The notes under the pieces: generated by a model
Seen by the model: the letters and a program-made list of their open reading frames with translations, nothing else
Database searches by the model: none
Told to the model about the DNA's origin: nothing
Shown here: positions 38,872 to 53,552 of the stretch, in pieces
Numbering within the stretch: position 1 is the first letter of the stretch
Layout of the letters: each line of letters begins with the position of its first letter
Assembly (NCBI GenBank): GCA_035041965.1
Contig: JAPYMA010000096.1
Coordinates: 31,833 to 95,832, forward strand
Direction: 5' to 3'
From: Anisakis pegreffii
Lineage: Eukaryota; Nematoda; Chromadorea; Rhabditida; Anisakidae
Length of the DNA: 64,000 nucleotides
Made by a program: the position numbers and the translations under genes

Positions 38872-41433
38872 GTCTGCGATTAATATCAGGACGCATATCA
38901 ATCAACTTATACTTGTGTGATTATGGATTATAATCATAATAATTTGCTCAACGCATACCACAATGATTTCCATTACACCTTCATTGTACCACTGTGAAAT
39001 GTTTGTTATTTAATTCTTATTAAGTGATGCTATAATCCGGTTAGGAGAGGTATTATGTGATTCCTTTTGGTTTGTCACGAATTTAGAATTTTAGTTGTAT
39101 TTCAATTATTTTTAGCATTTGCAACCGTAGATCTTCGTGTTAAAGTTGAATTTTAGTGTAATGATGGGGCAATTGAGTTTTGGAAAGAAATTTTAATTGG
39201 TAGGACTTTGTGGTGGTTCTTTGCACGGAAAGGGTTCATTCCTTTCTCTTCTTTTTGAAAGGAATTTTTTAAAATTTGAGTGCAAACGAATTTTTGCATC
39301 CGTTGATTATGTTAGCATTTTAGTTCCGTCATACTTACGGTTGGGCTATTACGGTTTTAATCTGTTGAATTGAGAATGGTTGATGCTTGGGTATAAGACT
39401 GATAGGAGAAAAAATCGAACTGCGTTGGAGATATATTTCATTTAATGATTTATGGATAGTTGTGTTAGATTAAGCAATTCTTGATTGTTTCTGTATAAGT
39501 TTGGGAATAGATTGACTTGAGGTAATGATTTTCCAATAGTAGTGTTTAGCTGTACGGTGTCAAAAATTTGTTATTTGAAGAATCGAATGTGTTAATTCGA
39601 TCAGTTTCTATCGTATTTTCTCGATGTTGAATAGTTGTTATTATTGCTGCTGTTATGTAATTGTTATTGTTGTTGTTGTTTGGTAATATGAAATACTATT
39701 AAAGTAGAATAGAAGAAGGCAAAATATATTTGGCGAATTTATTATATTACACATTCGTTATTGTAGCCAAGTGGCGGGTAATGATAGTCTCTTGTTATCG
39801 ATCCATTCAACTAGTAAATGTGCATGCCAGTGAACTCGCGTACATCACGAGAAATTCAGTAGAATGTGCACTTTGTTATCAATAATCATCATTTGTTGAA
39901 CAATTTGCTTGGTTTTTACGTTGTTGCATCTTATACCTTCGCACTTCCCTCTCGAGCAAAATCTCTGTTTTGCTTCTTTTACTCCCTTCCTCTTCAATTC
40001 ATTGTTACAACATCAAATTGTTGCTACATCGTCCCCCATTTCCAAAAGTATCTCATATTCAATCGTTTGTTTGTTAATTGAATGATCGTTAATTATTCGA
40101 GTTGTTTCATGTTTTGTTTTCTTTGTTTAATAAACTATTTATTTAATTCTCACATTTTAAAGTTTAATGTTTTGCATTTCAAGTTGGTAACGTTTTAGTC
40201 GATGTAATGAGCAATTATGATTATGCCGGAACTATGAAGAAGAGGCACATACGGTGGTTTCGAAATGAGTTTAATTGTAGTGAACGGTGGATTGGTATTT
40301 GATCGCTTGGAAAATACTCGAAGCTTTTGATGAACATATAGTGGAAGGCAGAATATTTTTTGTAGTTTCAGTTGAAAGGTTGTGATTGTGTTTTGATGGA
40401 ATGGATTAGGGCGTGTTGTCTGACGAAGTGTGTTGCTGATGGTGTTTTCAATACGCTATCGAAAAGCAACGGCAATCGATTGATCCGAAACGCACCATAA
40501 TCAGTTGTTCTTATCTGCTGATGCAATGTTGAAACATCGTCTACTAATAGCGATGTAGGGAACATAGACTGTGTATAGAAGTAGTAAAGTGGTATGAACA
40601 AAAAACGATAGGGGACGAAGAAATTTCACAGGCATTCACAACTGACAGGCGGTAGCATGCACAAAAACATTTTTGAGGATGTGTGAAGTAGTTTTTGGGG
40701 TGCCGTTAGGGGAAGGAGGATGGGTGTGCAGTTATAGAGGATCAAGGACAACAGAAGAAAAATGTTTTTGAAAACGTTAATTAGAAATTGTCGTTGAGAA
40801 ATTACTCTTAAACCTGATCCCTTTTTGCCTTTTGATCGATGAAATGAAGCAAACATGAAAGAGCAACAACTCAAGGGTTAATTTATTAGCGATTCCATCG
40901 TTATTGTTTCTTCAAAACAATCGATTTATTCACATGTTTATCTTTTGTACAAATGTGTAATCACTTATTTGCATAGACTTCTTCATAAATATTTCAACGT
41001 CATCCGCTAAAGATACACATTTCTGCGAAGCTCGTTGAATATGAGTTCTGAAATGGATGAATTGAGCTGTCAGGGGATCGATTGAGCGACGGTTATCTTA
41101 ACTAAGTGGAATGTGATATCTTATTGTCAAGAAGTAGAATTGGTTTCGTTTTAAGACATTTACTGAAGAGTAGATAAAGAAATTGATTGCTGAGGTGAGG
41201 TGATGCACTGAGTGAACATCAAACAATACGAACCAGTCAAAAAACTCGTTGTCAAAGAGTTATTTAGTGTGTCGAAATTGCAATTGTTTCATAAACTTTT
41301 CCAGAGAACAGTATGCTACTACACTATTGACTCTTATTTCCAGTGGAAATTTACGATAGTTAAACAGTTGTTTCATTGAATAAGAAGTGTGTAGAAAGGA
41401 GTGAAACGGATATTTGCGATGAAATGAAAAGAA
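38872..41433. other. Convergent spacer (hsp60 / kinase)
   Basis: 2.6 kb of AT-rich 3' flanks with a short TGTTATTGT-type run near 39640-39680. No gene or known element is supported. Confidence 0.55.
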
Positions 41434-43472
<2,039 letters not shown>

Positions 43473-46400
43473 CTAAAACAGCATCATTTCACGATCCTTC
43501 AACAGTTGTGTCCTATTGTGCACTTGAATTCTATGAGTCTGGCCACTTCTGTGATTGAATGAATGGATAAATTGATGAACAAGTTTGACTTTGTTGAACT
43601 ATTTGGCTGACTTTCATCATTAGATGCTATAAGTGCTCGCGGCAAAAACGTCAAATAAATAGATCAAGAACAATATCAGTCAATGACTAAAATGGTTTAA
43701 TGTGAACGTGTCGAAAATTCAAAACTTCCCCATGTATTAGGCTAAGCATAGGGCTTTACGCTAACATCTGCATTCAGGCTCGCTATTCGCCTCAGCGCAC
43801 AGCTGCACTCAAAGTCTAGACCTGAGGTCCCCTAGGGATGAAATTACCCACTTTTGGATAATTTAGGGGTGTCAGGAGGTAATGAGGGGGGGGGAATGAT
43901 AACGATGGCCTGTCGAACCATAGAGGGAGGTAATGGAGCACCCAGGCATGCGGACCAGTGCTCTAGACACATTTTTAGGCAGCAATACGGAGCACTGCTC
44001 AAATCGGATTCTGCACACTTTTCACTGTTCCCAATAAAACTACAAACGAACGTTTTCATGTTTGATACATTTCAGAAGTTTAATTTCTCGATAGACTCGT
44101 CTTGCAGCGAACTCATTATGAAATGGATAATGAAACTTTTTGATAGCGACTGTTCAATTCTTCACTTTATCGGTCGCCGAACTGCAATTATACGGTTCAA
44201 ATACCAGTGGTTCGCTTGATTTTTGCTTTCATTACCTCTAACAATTGAACGAAAGAATTAGCGTCTTTTCATATCTTCACTGAGGCTTATCCTCATATGT
44301 TTTGAAGGGAGAGATGAAAATAAATGATTTATGGTATTTTTCAGTGAAAATTTCTTTAAAAAAATCTCACGAGCCAATGGTTCTCGATGGGTGCGAAATT
44401 CCCCTAGGTGAAGTTGAGGGCGCCAGGGGAATGGAGGAAGTTGGGTGATCACTGTTGATCGATTTTTTTCATAATCCATCCATATATGTTTTATAAATGT
44501 TTGTTTGAACATAAGAATTTGATATGTTTGATGCAGTCGACGAATGCTTAGCAATAAACTTCTTGATCAATCGAACGACTACTCGATTTTCTTCCGACTT
44601 ATCGCCACCAAGAGACAAGCAGTCAGAGGAGAGGAGAAATTTTCCACTCCAATGCAAACCGACATTCGGAATTCCGACCGAATTTCAAAGCTGTTCGGTC
44701 GAAATCCAAATGTCAAAATTCCGACCGAAATTTCTCGTATTTGATTTGATCGAACGTCGGTCGGATGTGATCGCAATTGCAATAAAATGAACACAAACCC
44801 AACAAAGCCTAGTGCTCCGTTCGCTATAACTCCATTGAAGATGTAACGTTTCGGCATTACGAATGGGTCCGAACAACCATTCGGAAACGTTTGCATTCCA
44901 TCATCGTGTGGTGCAATCAGCATCGCTATTTTACACTTCAAAATTTTTTTTGATGCTGTTTTTAAATTTCTAATCGCCTTCATACACCCAATAAGTAATC
45001 AGCAAGTTCTAAAAGTTGCGAGTGTAACGATAAATGATTTCATTTTCTTCATCAATAAAACACCAAAAGCAAAAGTCGCTAGAATGAAGTCTGCAGACAA
45101 ATTCCGCAGAAAACTATCGTTAGAGTTCCAAAAACCCGATGAAAAGTAGCATCACGAAACGAGCATCAACCGGAAGAAAGTGAGATCCAGAGAAATTGAT
45201 TGCCACGAATCGAATCACAAAAAATGAAAAACAAAACCGATGATGCGATTAGATGTAAAGTAAATGTTCCAATTTACTCCATTAGCGATCAATCAGTCGG
45301 AAACGATCCGCAAAACTTAATATGCTTATTGATCACACTTTTGCTAAAGCAGCTGTTAAGTGAATGAGTTGTCTATCAGTGAAAAGAACAAGAAAATTTA
45401 CTTGAACATTATAATTGAATTAAATGAGTTTTTTTCGAGGGATTTACAGAAAAGTACTAAATCAAAACGCAGCTGATCGCAACAACATATCGTTGATCTT
45501 ATCATTCTAATTCACTCATTTTCAACAATTTTCTAACCAACAAAGCACTCAAGTATCTCCGTAAAATTTGACAAATTAAAATCAGTCAACAAATAATTCA
45601 CAGTTCAGCTACTTAATACGCAATTTTGCATCATCCTCTGCTTTATCAACCGGTAAAATTGGCAAGCGTGACCGTTTCAGAAAACATGTCGAACGCACTC
45701 AATCCAAACTGTAAACTGTGATGAAGAAGCAAAAGATCTAACCCCAAGACACGTTCAAGAGCCAAGCAAAAGTGCTTGGTGATATTTGTGCAGCTGATCG
45801 ACGGTTTTTGCCTTCTTTTGAAATATGTTTGGACTAATTTTCAGTTTTCCTCCTCATAAAATACTGCCTTTAGAATTTGAAAACGTCTTATTGTGTTTAT
45901 TCCAATCCATTTTTTACAATTGAGTAGATAGTTTATCATCGATTTTGTCTAAAATCGCGATTACCATAGCTCTTTGCGGCAGTACTGTTTTCAACGCTTA
46001 TTATCACCCTTTTCGACTGATATTCCATTCACGATTATATGCTGATAGCGAAAGACGTTTTTAGGATAACAAGCATACGACCGTTTTGGGCTAGCTCTTC
46101 AGTGCCGACCGTTTTAGCACATCAAAAGCGCATGAAGCGGGTGTTTCGGATTAACTGTTGCGTGCCTCTGCCCGGAGAAGATGTCTCTTCGAAGGTGTGA
46201 GAGGCATTCTTGCAGCGAAATGGTTAACGTCAAAAAGAAAGCACCAATATCAATGTTCCATCTTCTCAGTTAAAAAATTTTTCACATTTTTGTTTCATGA
46301 TGATAGCGTTCCAAAATTTTTTTGAGATCAAAAATTCAAAAATCATGCATCAGAAATGATGCAAAATCACATCAGAAATCATGAATTATGCATGATATGA

Positions 46401-48452
46401 TTCACAATAAAACAGACTGATAAGCTGCAACGGCCGAGCACAATATTTGTTTATTTGTGATTATTGCGACACCGTCACAACTCAACTATGCCTAATGAGG
46501 TGTTTTCGGGCACAATTTCTCTTTGACTGCTCTTGGTTCTACCAGCAGTTTCAGAATCAGAAGCAATTTCAATATCTTAAAAGCGTCGATATTCTGCGAA
46601 AGTGAATGCGAATTCACATCAGCCCAAAGCAAATATTTGAGGGCCTCAGTTAATTAAAAAAATCAGACAACACCACCGCAATTTTGCGCATTTCATGTGG
46701 AGCTGAATTTCAAAATCCGCATTCCGTTCCAATATGTCGCCTCTCCAAAGGGATCGCAAACCTGAAATTTACTGCAGCTCTCAATTTATTGAGTGAAAAT
46801 GCTGTCATATAAATCGTGCACCGGTCGAACCGTTCCGAGTATATACTTTGACTGCATTGAAAAAAAAAACAAAACAAAAACAGTGAACATTCGGACGAAG
46901 CTCATAATTGAGCTGTGATGTCGTCGTGTTAATCACAAACAAACAAACAATATTATGATTGGCATTATGCTTATATAGCAAGCAGCTTATCAGTCCCCCT
47001 TTCATTGCAGTATTACTCATTCAGGGCATGGTTTTTGACGCACTTTGAATTAATGAGGATTTTAAAATGATCGCTTATTCTGATCATTATGACGAGAAGA
47101 AAGCACGAACGATTCTGTGATCGAAAGGAATAGAACTTAGCAAAAATATAAGTCCGTTTTAGCGTTAGTCATTCGGCTGCATGAGTGCCTCGCCTCTCTC
47201 GACATGAACCAGGAATCTTCTGTGGGCAGAAGCACGCAGCGGTTAATCTGATTTCAGTTCAGTTGGATACCGACCGAACCGACTTTTCAACGTTCCGAAA
47301 TTCGGTATTCCAGCCGATCTTCAGAATTCGCCGATTGGAATTTGAATCTTGAAATTCTGATCGAAATTCACCGGATCATAACGACCGAACTTCGATCGGT
47401 TACCATCACTAACCTGAATCATCCGTGTGCACGTTCCAGCTGTACTGAAATGGTTGGCACCAAAGAGGCAGTCCATGAACATGCTTTACTATTGAAAATG
47501 TGTTTTTTCATTGGCACATGTGAAAGGAGCATCAGACGAGAAAGGTGATGAAAAGAATGTCGTAAGGATCTGTGGTGATTATGATTTTACGTGAAATCGA
47601 TCATAAACTAACTGCACTAAGAATCGAGAGGAATACATGGCAAAACGTTTTAAAGTTCAGCTTGTTGTGAGGTAAAAAACCGATTTTCGAAATGTGTCCA
47701 AACGTGTTTTGAAAAGGAGACAAATCGTTCAAGACAAATCAACTGCACGGAACGCTATTTGGCATGAATGATAAATGAGGTGAGATAATCGTCTTTAGTT
47801 GCGATGTGCCGTTTGCAAGTCAGTAACATCACAGAGCGGTTAAGAAAACTGAAAAGTATTGAACTTATAATGTTCAACTTTGGCATACTTCATAGAATTC
47901 TTTCGAGATAAGGATGTGAAATCAAGCCTAAGCATATCCGTGTCTTAAGCCTACTTTTAAGCATGTGCGAGCTTGCATGTTCAGATCAACAACACATTCA
48001 CCTGGATCAAAGAGAACATCTCATAAACCATAGAAAATGGTTATAGTTTTTTAGTATTAACTACTGAGAAGTCTCTTCGATTGAAAATTCCACCTGCTGA
48101 GAAGGCACTCAAATTTATTCAGAAAATTTCACTTGAGATTTACTCAAAGAACCACGGACGCATCCTAAACCAATCCAGAGTCAAATCAAACCCTAGTTCT
48201 TTTACTGTCGATCGAAGCTCACATGAGACGCAGTCATAACCAGGATGAAGTTTAAGTTGCTCCATATGTCCGCAATAACTGTACTATACTTCTACAATAA
48301 GGTTCTCCAAAATACACTGTTTAAAAAGATTCTTTTCTTATCATAATTTCAATCATAATAAAATAGCCTACGAAGACTTCAAAAAACTGTGCAAAAATAA
48401 AACTGCAATATTGAACGACTTTATAGACGACACATCAAAATTTTCTTATCAG
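43473..48452. other. Mostly non-coding; repeat-like GC patches
   Basis: Upstream side of the kinase. GC-richer patches at 43740-44060 (includes a G9 run near 43888-43896) and 44390-44450 share CCCCTAGG and GGAGG words. Patches at 44645-44765 and 47265-47400 are dense in GACCGAA and CGAAATTC words. Frames near 44866-44940 (minus) and 48030-48230 (plus) look exon-like but are isolated. I see no supported gene. Confidence 0.45.
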
Positions 48453-48884
48453 CATGGCTCGTGCAAAATAATCCTCTTGAGAAGGCTCTTTCTCTCAACT
48501 GTAATTTCGTTAGGCAATTTATTCCTTCAACCTGCAAACAATCACCGTTGCGCATCAAACGCGCTAATGTGAGCATCCCTTCCATACCACAATAATTTCT
48601 TAAATTGTATGACTTTTGTAAATTACCAGTCTCAATCAGAAGGATCAGTAACACTGAAGGAAGACTACTTGTGGAGCATCACATCACTGAATTCTTTTTT
48701 GCATATTACACTGTCATTCCATCAACAAAGCTACCATAGATAAACTATGAGATTGCTCAGATGTATGGTGCTAAAATGTCAGTGAAGATTGAAGGATCTG
48801 TTGCATTTACTCGATGTCGGATCTTGTATTGCACGAAATGCTAATTGTGAAGCTGTTCATTACATTGCGTGTTTATATCAAAAC
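48453..48884 (+). CDS. Tentative internal exons of an unrecognised gene
   Basis: Three plus-strand segments join in phase with good splice sites: 48453-48568 (WLVQNNPLEKALSLNC..., donor GTGAGC), 48630-48712 (SQSEGSVTLKEDYLW..., phase 2 out) and 48788-48884 (LKDLLHLLDVGSCIARN..., open to a stop). They hold no start methionine. A 66-codon open stretch at about 48030-48228 (SFLVLTTEKSLRLKIPPAEK) could belong to the same gene but does not connect in phase. No family recognised. Open stretches this short can arise by chance, so support comes only from the chained phases. Confidence 0.3.
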
Positions 48885-51800
48885 TAGACTGCTCCTTATT
48901 AATTTTACTGCGGCTTTTTTGCTCTGAAACACGCTTTCAATGCTGCTTGGGCGTAAAGGTGATAATCTTATCATAAGAAGTTAATAAAATCACATGATAA
49001 ATAATTCTTATGGCTGTGTTAAAATTCAGTGACTCACACAAAATCTATTTTTAGCACCAGTCAGTGACTATATCAAGAATGAGGTGATTTTGAACATTGT
49101 GAAGTTGATCCATTGATAACTGATTGTAAGTTGTCTGTCTGGCGTTGAAATTGTTAATATGTCTTTGAGATGCGGCTCTTGCTGAATTTCTAGCGAAAAA
49201 AGCACTAAAATTTTAACATGTTAGCATAAAATATTGTTTCTGATTGCTTCCAAAAGACTGAGCGCAATCTCTTAGTGAACATAATTTTTAAACTGCTAAA
49301 CGCGTGTTCTTCTTAAATTTTTGTCTGCTAGATTGCGTATTTGTATCGAAACTGAATCCAGTCAATGCAAAAATTCAGCAAAAAACTTCTGCACTATGAG
49401 TAGCCGCCTATGCGATAGATGTTGTGTTGCGTCTAGACATTATCAAAATAAAATAGTGAGAAATTTCGGATATTTTTTCATTTTATTTCCGTCACTGTTA
49501 TCGATATGCTCCACAAATGCTCAAACCGAGCGAAAATTTTTCCATGTCCGGAAGAGAAGGCTCTCTCATAGCCCTTTTTGTCTGCTTCGATAATGAACAT
49601 CACGTGTATCGCTCACCATATCTGTCTGACGGCTGATAGAGATTTTTGAATAGAGAGACGGAGAACGACAAATTGGATGTAGTACAAACACTATACAACG
49701 CAACAGTATTATTAGCGATTACGCATACTCAGAAAGCACCATTCACTTGATTTACGAAGATCAACGAAATCCGTCATAGCAAAGAAATCTGGTCTGTACA
49801 ACTTGTGGAAGCAAATTGCTATTTCCCATGCCATGAACTGAATAGAATCTGTTGGATAAGACAGGATGCAGTATATTTCATGTGTTAAACTAGTATTGTG
49901 CGGGGAGTCCCCGAATTCGGGATTCCAGTCCCTGAAATCCCCGTCCCCGTTTCCAACCATTTTCGAGCGGCGGCCGCTTTCGAGGACTCTCCCTGTCCCT
50001 GTCCCTGTCCCTGTCCCCGACCCATTTTTCTCTCCCTGCAAAATACTACGTTAAACCATTCATTCACGCATATACGCTCAACCCATTCATCGTTACAATT
50101 AGTTTGGAAGTTAAAATTTCGTTTTTTCACGATGTTTTGGATGGATTTCCGCAAATTCGCTTCTATTTAGAGTAATGTAAACGTTCGTGTTCCTTCACTG
50201 ATCCGTTACAATCAACTTGTGGTACACCGGCGCATTATGCACACATGCAAAATGCTGTTGATAATCGATGAAATGAATGCGTTCGAATATCTTTTGCAGT
50301 GATCATCAATAACACCATCAACAAATCCATCAATAATATCTCCTTCAGTAATGCGTTGATTAATCTTGCAAATTCCATCCTTTGTACGCATAACTGCATC
50401 TGTTATTTCATGCTGTATTGCGTTATTTATACATTACAATATATAATACATTCCCTTCGTCCAAAACTTGCATAATAACAGTAGTTTGCATACAGATAGT
50501 AAACAAATTCAACCGGCAACAAACTGATTACCTGTCAACAACATTCATTTATTGTCGTCGTTTAGAAAGATTATATTATGCCGCTGTTTTTCGACATTAC
50601 AGCGTGCATTTCGTGAATAAATGAATGTTTTATTGGTCAGAAACTGAATTTAACAAAGCATTTGCCTAAAGTGGACAAAACATTTTGCAGTGAGCATTGC
50701 TCTAAAAATCCATATTTGTATGTATTTTTTAATGAATTCATTTGTTTATTTATTTGCATTCGTTCCATAGATTAATCATTTTATTGCAAGTCTCATAGGT
50801 AGAGTGATACAGATTTGAAAACAAAAGTGAGAACAAAAATCGAATTTCAGATGATCACACTTTCCCTACTATTCGAAAGCAACTTTCAATACTGAATAAA
50901 ACTTTATTTTCATTCAAAATTTCCATTTTCTTCTCACTCAATGCAATCAATTCCCATCAGTCAAAATCAAACATGGTAAGCATCGCTTTCTTAGGTGTAC
51001 ATTTAAACGTAGGTTAAAACAGACTTTTTCAAATTGACACAGACAATTATTCATTTTCAGTGAATGCAAACACATTTTTATAATCTCGATTTTGCAGCAA
51101 AATTCAAGAGTTTAAAAATCAAAGAGCCATTACTATGAGACGTATAATTTATCAAAATCTTTGGATTTTTTGTAAGAATCGACAAGCTCAACGATTCCTA
51201 GCAATACAATAGCATTCGTTACTCGAATTCAATTATAGGCATGAGGTAGCATTCTGATCTAAGTTTGTCGAAAGCTCAACTGAAAGGCGTCACGATTTTG
51301 CGATAATCGCCCAGTAATGGATTACTTTTCATGGTGTACGGCTGATAATAGCTTGCTACACCAGTAGATTATCGCAAAACAATATCACTATGTTCTCTCA
51401 GTCGGATAATAATGAACATACATTATAATTAATTATGCATACTGATGGTAATAGCAACTGTAATAATGTTGTAGTGAATAAATACTTAGGCTGTGAATAA
51501 ATATTCAGGATTCACAGAGTTTGGAAATGATCGTTGTTTGGTTGAACGAGTTTGGCGTCTAGTGGTTGTTGGTGCGATTGTTGATTGCGATTCATTACAC
51601 ACATAGGTATTTGTTTTGAACGGACTGCGGACAGGAAATGACGGGGACACAGTCGAGGATTGATGTATGAACGAAACTTAACTTCAGGTCGACAGACAGA
51701 ACTTCAGTTGTGATCCAGCGAAATTTATATTTACACACACCCAGCAACGAAAGCAAACAGCGACCAAGTTGAAAGCAGACGATATCCGAATTGATAGTAA

Positions 51801-53552
51801 GCAATGGATGAATGATAAAATCGAAATCAAGCTATAAGCTTTTAAAGCAAATTTAGTGAGGAATGAATCAAACGAATACAACGAAGACACGTGAATGACG
51901 TGATGTTTACATTACACATTATAAAATTTTCAAAATCCTTGAGAAGAAGATAAAATGTTAAGATAACATCCGGACAGCGTGTTCATAAGAATGATCATAA
52001 ATGAAATAAATCATTTCCATCGTAAAAAGCATGATTCAAAACCGTAATCAAGGCATTGTTGTTGCTGTCAGGACTGAATGTCTTCGAATAACGCCTTCAA
52101 AGATGCTCTCAGTTGATGAACGCAAAACTGATCACATATCAAGTGCTTTTGACGATTGATACAAAACAAAGCATTTTCTTTCTTTCATGAAATTATTGGA
52201 TAAAAATCGGCCGAATGGAAGTCAATCTATTCGATTGCTTCATCTGTTTTTGATGAGTTCTCAACTGATCCTATTGTCATCATGCGATGAATAATCACAA
52301 ATGTTTATTCAAACAATTCCTGAATGGTGACCAACGCAACCGTTACAATACGCATTTTGCCGTGTTCAGTTGTTTCAGTCGGCCTGAATAAACCTATGCC
52401 ATGCTGTTCCCGTTACGCAATGCTTTACGAAGCTGTTTCACTCGACCAAAATCAAACTTATTTCAATTAAGCAGTGAATTGTTAGGCAAGAAATTCAAGT
52501 GGTCATATTGCTGCATTTCATAGCAATTTGAGTTGTGCAATGAGTTCTCCAACAACAATGATCAGAGCGGAAATATTCCGCAGTCGTGTTGCGCTGAACG
52601 GTATTATGTGTCGTTGTTTAGATTTGAGATCTAGTGTTGGTATTATGATGAATGCACATGAATGACTGTTTGATGAGAGAAGAGATTAAACAAAAATAAT
52701 CAAAACAACGATTCATTATCAAAAGGAATGAATATTGTTGTGTATTCACTTGTAGATCTATTTATGCACGAAGGAATGAATGCAAACAAATAATACATCG
52801 CAGGTATGTATATGCATAATATGATGAAAATGCTTTGATGAGTGTGTGGTTTATGTTAATATTGTAGTCGTTTTACAGTTCAGTTGACCTTGGCGACAGC
52901 TGTGACATGCTCGAGCATGGAACCGAATATGATCATAACAAATAGCTTGAGACTGCTGCACACAGACACATCGCGCGTTCATGGAAATATCTCAGAAGAG
53001 ACACCGTAGAAGTGGTTACAGTTGTGCTCGTTGAATGGTTTCGCTGAGAAGCGGTCGACTGAGCAAGACCCTATCAGAAAAACAATCAAGAAATTTCTTC
53101 GAAAAATTTAGTTACGTGACAAGGAATTCGTTGAGAATAGGGAAGAAATAGTGCGTAAAGGTCGAGAAATGGAGCGAAGGAGTGCGATGCGATGAGATAG
53201 CGACAGACATGTGCGATCGGCTAACCGGCTATGAGGGAGGAGCGTTTAGCGTAACTACAGGTTGGCTCTCCCTGGCACCTGTGAAACGAGCCGAGTTCCG
53301 TGCACGAAACTGAAAATTGCACATAATCATTAACCCTGTGGCTGCTCACATCGAACAGTGGCTTGTTTGCTTGCTTATTTTGGTTGCTGCTTGAGTCGGT
53401 TTATCTCGACCGGGATCATCCCCGTACAATAACGCCCTCATAAACGCCAAAACATCTACACCTTCACTTAGTTGGTGTTATCACTCTGATCTCAATCAGT
53501 TCACCAATCTCATCCAGCTGTTCAATTATTCTGAATCGAAATCATTTAAAAA
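48885..53552. other. Mostly non-coding, includes upstream region of the HLH gene
   Basis: 4.7 kb without a supported gene. Notable are the C-rich hexanucleotide array at 49991-50018 and a GC-richer stretch at 52870-53320 that probably includes the promoter of the HLH gene starting at 53553. E-boxes lie at 53276-53281 (CACCTG) and 53515-53520 (CAGCTG), the latter 33 bp before the ATG. Confidence 0.45.
49910..50018. repeat. GC-rich insert: palindrome, NotI site and (CCCTGT)n array
   Basis: CCCGAATTCGGG (49910-49921) is a perfect 12-bp palindrome. GCGGCCGC lies near 49970. From 49991 to 50018 four CCCTGT units end in CCCC. The minus strand therefore has at least five GGG tracts separated by 3-nt loops, fitting the G-quadruplex consensus. 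The block is far more GC-rich than its surroundings, and the frames through it are low-complexity. Confidence 0.85.

Noticed and set aside
44852..45147. About 100 open codons on plus without Met, and a minus segment PNGCSDPF reminiscent of a C2 domain
   Set aside because: The C2 resemblance rests on one short motif and no partner exon was found. The plus frame lacks a usable acceptor at its start.
49866..50170. Pro/Val- and Gly/Thr-repeat frames through the C-rich array
   Set aside because: Low-complexity translations of the CCCTGT repeat on both strands.
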